Source: Gammaproteobacteria bacterium (GTDB lineage: Bacteria; Aquificota; Aquificia; Aquificales; QOAS01). From it: 7,942 bases of DNA. Location: assembly GCA_003972855.1 (NCBI GenBank), contig QOAS01000079.1, positions 1 to 7,942 on the forward strand. The letters run 5' to 3'. The notes below the pieces were generated by a model that was not told where the DNA came from, made no database searches, and worked only from the letters and a program-made list of their open reading frames with translations. Position 1 is the first letter of the stretch. Each line of letters opens with the position of its first letter. A program made the translations under genes and the position numbers. Of the stretch, positions 6,661 to 7,942 are shown one piece after another.

Positions 6661-7193
6661 AACAGCTTTAGTATCTCGTCGGGCATAAAATCGCGGTTAT
6701 CCTTGGTTAAGTGTATGTGAACCACCCCCGGCAGTCGCCTTATTTGTGCCACGAGCTTGTGAACGTCCCTTATAGGGATGGTAGCCACCACATTGAGGGC
6801 ATCGTCGTAAAAGATTTCCCTAACCAGTTCCCTAAAGGGGCGGGAAAATAGCTCCATCTTCCCTATTTCGTCAATAACTATAACCTTCCTCCTATCCCTG
6901 CGGGCTTGGTCTATAGCCTTTTGGAGAATGGGGAGCGCCAGCTCTTCAAAATACTTGACATTCACCCCGTAAGAGCCTACCAATTTTTTGGAAGTAAAGG
7001 TTTTGGAGGCAAACCTTTTACTCTTACCCTCGGTGGTTATTATCCTAAAACCCACCCTTTTGTTGGTTTTCTTATCCCTTACCTCTTCGGTCCAAAAACC
7101 GATTGCCCTATTTCCCAACTTTTGAACCAACTTTTTTATAACCGTGGTCTTTCCCACTCCCGGTTCACCCGTTATTAACACCTTTGTTCCCAT
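6657..7193 (-). CDS. THEP1-type nucleoside-triphosphatase (NTPase_1 family)
   Basis: A 178-aa P-loop NTPase, full length for the THEP1 family. Known: these enzymes slowly hydrolyse ATP, GTP and other NTPs in vitro; the cellular role is unknown, and a member from Aquifex aeolicus has been characterised. Seen: Walker A 'GEPGVGKTT' at residues 9-17 near the very N-terminus; 'GFWTEEVRD' (32-40) and 'GFRII' (48-52), typical family blocks; Walker B with catalytic acid 'VIVIDEIGKMEL' at 104-115; and 'VVATIP' (135-140) near the C-terminus. No signal or membrane segment. It is convergent with yidD and overlaps it by 4 bp. ATG at 7191-7193 has no Shine-Dalgarno; TATCTT lies 9 nt before it and the hairpin at 7215-7235 ends 21 nt upstream. 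Its start is 69 nt downstream of the nuclease-like gene on the same strand. Confidence 0.93.
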   Translation of the reverse strand: MGTKVLITGEPGVGKTTVIKKLVQKLGNRAIGFWTEEVRDKKTNKRVGFRIITTEGKSKRFASKTFTSKKLVGSYGVNVKYFEELALPILQKAIDQARRDRRKVIVIDEIGKMELFSRPFRELVREIFYDDALNVVATIPIRDVHKLVAQIRRLPGVVHIHLTKDNRDFMPDEILKLF

Positions 7194-7214
7194 AAAGGTT
7201 TAAAGATAGATTGC

Positions 7215-7239
7215 AAACTCCTTTTGAGGGAGTTTTTTT
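7215..7239 (+). terminator. Plus-strand intrinsic terminator between the NTPase and nuclease-like genes
   Basis: AAACTCC (7215-7221) pairs perfectly with GGAGTTT (7229-7235) around a seven-base loop, and seven T follow from 7233. The U-tail is good only on the plus strand; the minus-strand side continues GTTTGCAATC, a poor tail. The nearest plus-strand gene upstream is yidD, more than 550 bp away, with the NTPase gene in antisense between. It may also act weakly as the terminator of the minus-strand nuclease-like gene, which ends 24 nt to the right. Confidence 0.7.
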
Positions 7240-7262
7240 AATCCCGTATTTGGGTGAATTTA

Positions 7263-7942
7263 CTATTTTTCGCTTTCAAACTCCTTAATCCACTTCCTAA
7301 CTTTATCAACGGAAACTTTTAAGATTTTTGCTATTTGTTCGGGAGGAAGTTTTAATTCCTTGTATAGGTTTATTACATCCTCCTTTTTAGCTTTTTCCAG
7401 TCCCTTTTCAACCCCTTTGAGGAAGAGAGGGTCTTTCTCAATATCAATGGTTATAGGCATTTTTTCAACCTCCCTATGAAGGATATTTAACCTTTTAGGT
7501 CTCAATCTCGCAATGTGTAAGAGTAGGTTTAGGTATTTATCCCTTTTAGAACGAGGTAAGGTTAGGAACTTCCTCAATAACTCCTTAAGTGTTTTGTCTT
7601 CTTTTTCCATTTTACAGAGAATGGACAAAATCCAATCGCTTGGCTCGTTTGAAGTTAAAAGCAGAGAACAATCCACCTTGTTGAGGTCTATAAGCCTGTA
7701 TTCAAACCTCAAAGAGTTTGTTTTAACGATAGAAGACATTTTCTTAAGCGGTTTTTTGCCTACATAAACCACCGCTTGATGCGGAATTTTCCCGTAGTTC
7801 TCCAAAATAAGGAGGTGGTAGTAAAGCATCCTTAAACCCATTTTGGGGTCATCGGTAGATTGCAACTCTAAATGGTAAATTTCCCCTTCGTATTCCACAA
7901 CGAGGTCCGCTTCTCTTTCAAATAACTTGGGAAGTTTTACAT
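7263..7942 (-). CDS. Rpn-family/PD-(D/E)XK nuclease-like (putative transposase-type) protein, 5' partial
   Basis: The reading frame stays open to the window edge, giving about 225 visible residues; the true start is beyond 7942. A GTG at 7896-7898 is in frame but lies inside the conserved 'READLVVEYEGE' block, so it is read as an internal Val. Seen: that block with its acidic residue, then 'YHLELQS' supplying the E-x-Q version of the PD-(D/E)XK core, and 'DPKMGLRMLYYHLLI', all typical of the Rpn/transposase_31-like family. A lysine-rich 'KGVEKGLEKAKKE' linker and a C-terminal helix-turn-helix-like 'LPPEQIAKILKVSVDKVRKWI' follow. Known: characterised Rpn proteins are DNA endonucleases promoting RecA-independent recombination, and some act in phage defence with short internal C-terminal products. 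No terminal inverted repeats or transposase partner are seen here. The function in this organism is not known. Confidence 0.8.
   Translation of the reverse strand, partial: VKLPKLFEREADLVVEYEGEIYHLELQSTDDPKMGLRMLYYHLLILENYGKIPHQAVVYVGKKPLKKMSSIVKTNSLRFEYRLIDLNKVDCSLLLTSNEPSDWILSILCKMEKEDKTLKELLRKFLTLPRSKRDKYLNLLLHIARLRPKRLNILHREVEKMPITIDIEKDPLFLKGVEKGLEKAKKEDVINLYKELKLPPEQIAKILKVSVDKVRKWIKEFESEK

Overview
The window is compact chromosomal DNA from a bacterium, most plausibly a thermophile of the Aquificota or a similar deep-branching group. This is an inference from three things: a THEP1-type nucleoside-triphosphatase (common in archaea and in thermophilic bacteria such as Aquifex and Thermotoga), Lys/Glu-rich proteins, and very short intergenic gaps with weak or absent Shine-Dalgarno sequences. 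A FliK-like protein suggests a flagellated cell and murB a peptidoglycan wall. I cannot name the species.

Layout. Two genes lie on the minus strand at the left: thpR (RNA 2',3'-cyclic phosphodiesterase, 1363-1929) followed by a divergent FliK-like hook-length-control family protein (65-1339). They are separated by a C5/G5 hairpin with a U-tract that ends exactly at the second gene's ATG. thpR diverges from glnE (1967-4753, plus strand) across a 37-bp gap. glnE is complete and closed by a strong intrinsic terminator. Only 14 nt after its T-tract begins a tight plus-strand operon: tatD (4800-5585), murB (5589-6458) and yidD (6451-6660). The right end carries two minus-strand genes: a THEP1-family NTPase (6657-7193), whose stop codon shares a TTAA palindrome with the yidD stop, and an Rpn/PD-(D/E)XK nuclease-like protein (7263 to the right edge) that is cut at its 5' end by the window.

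How the genes relate. GlnE adjusts glutamine synthetase activity to nitrogen status. TatD, MurB and YidD are housekeeping functions (3' exonuclease/DNA repair, peptidoglycan precursor synthesis, help with membrane protein insertion) joined by short gaps or overlap, so probably co-transcribed, but without an obvious shared pathway. No terminator lies between yidD and the convergent NTPase gene. The first plus-strand terminator is beyond the NTPase gene, so the tatD-murB-yidD transcript may run antisense through the whole NTPase gene.

No RNA genes, CRISPR arrays, insertion sequences or attachment sites were seen, and no gap exceeds 100 bp. I found no convincing new multi-gene system. The most interesting signals are in the start and stop architecture: hairpins close to start codons, start-proximal motifs shared between genes, and an antisense-overlapping convergent gene pair.
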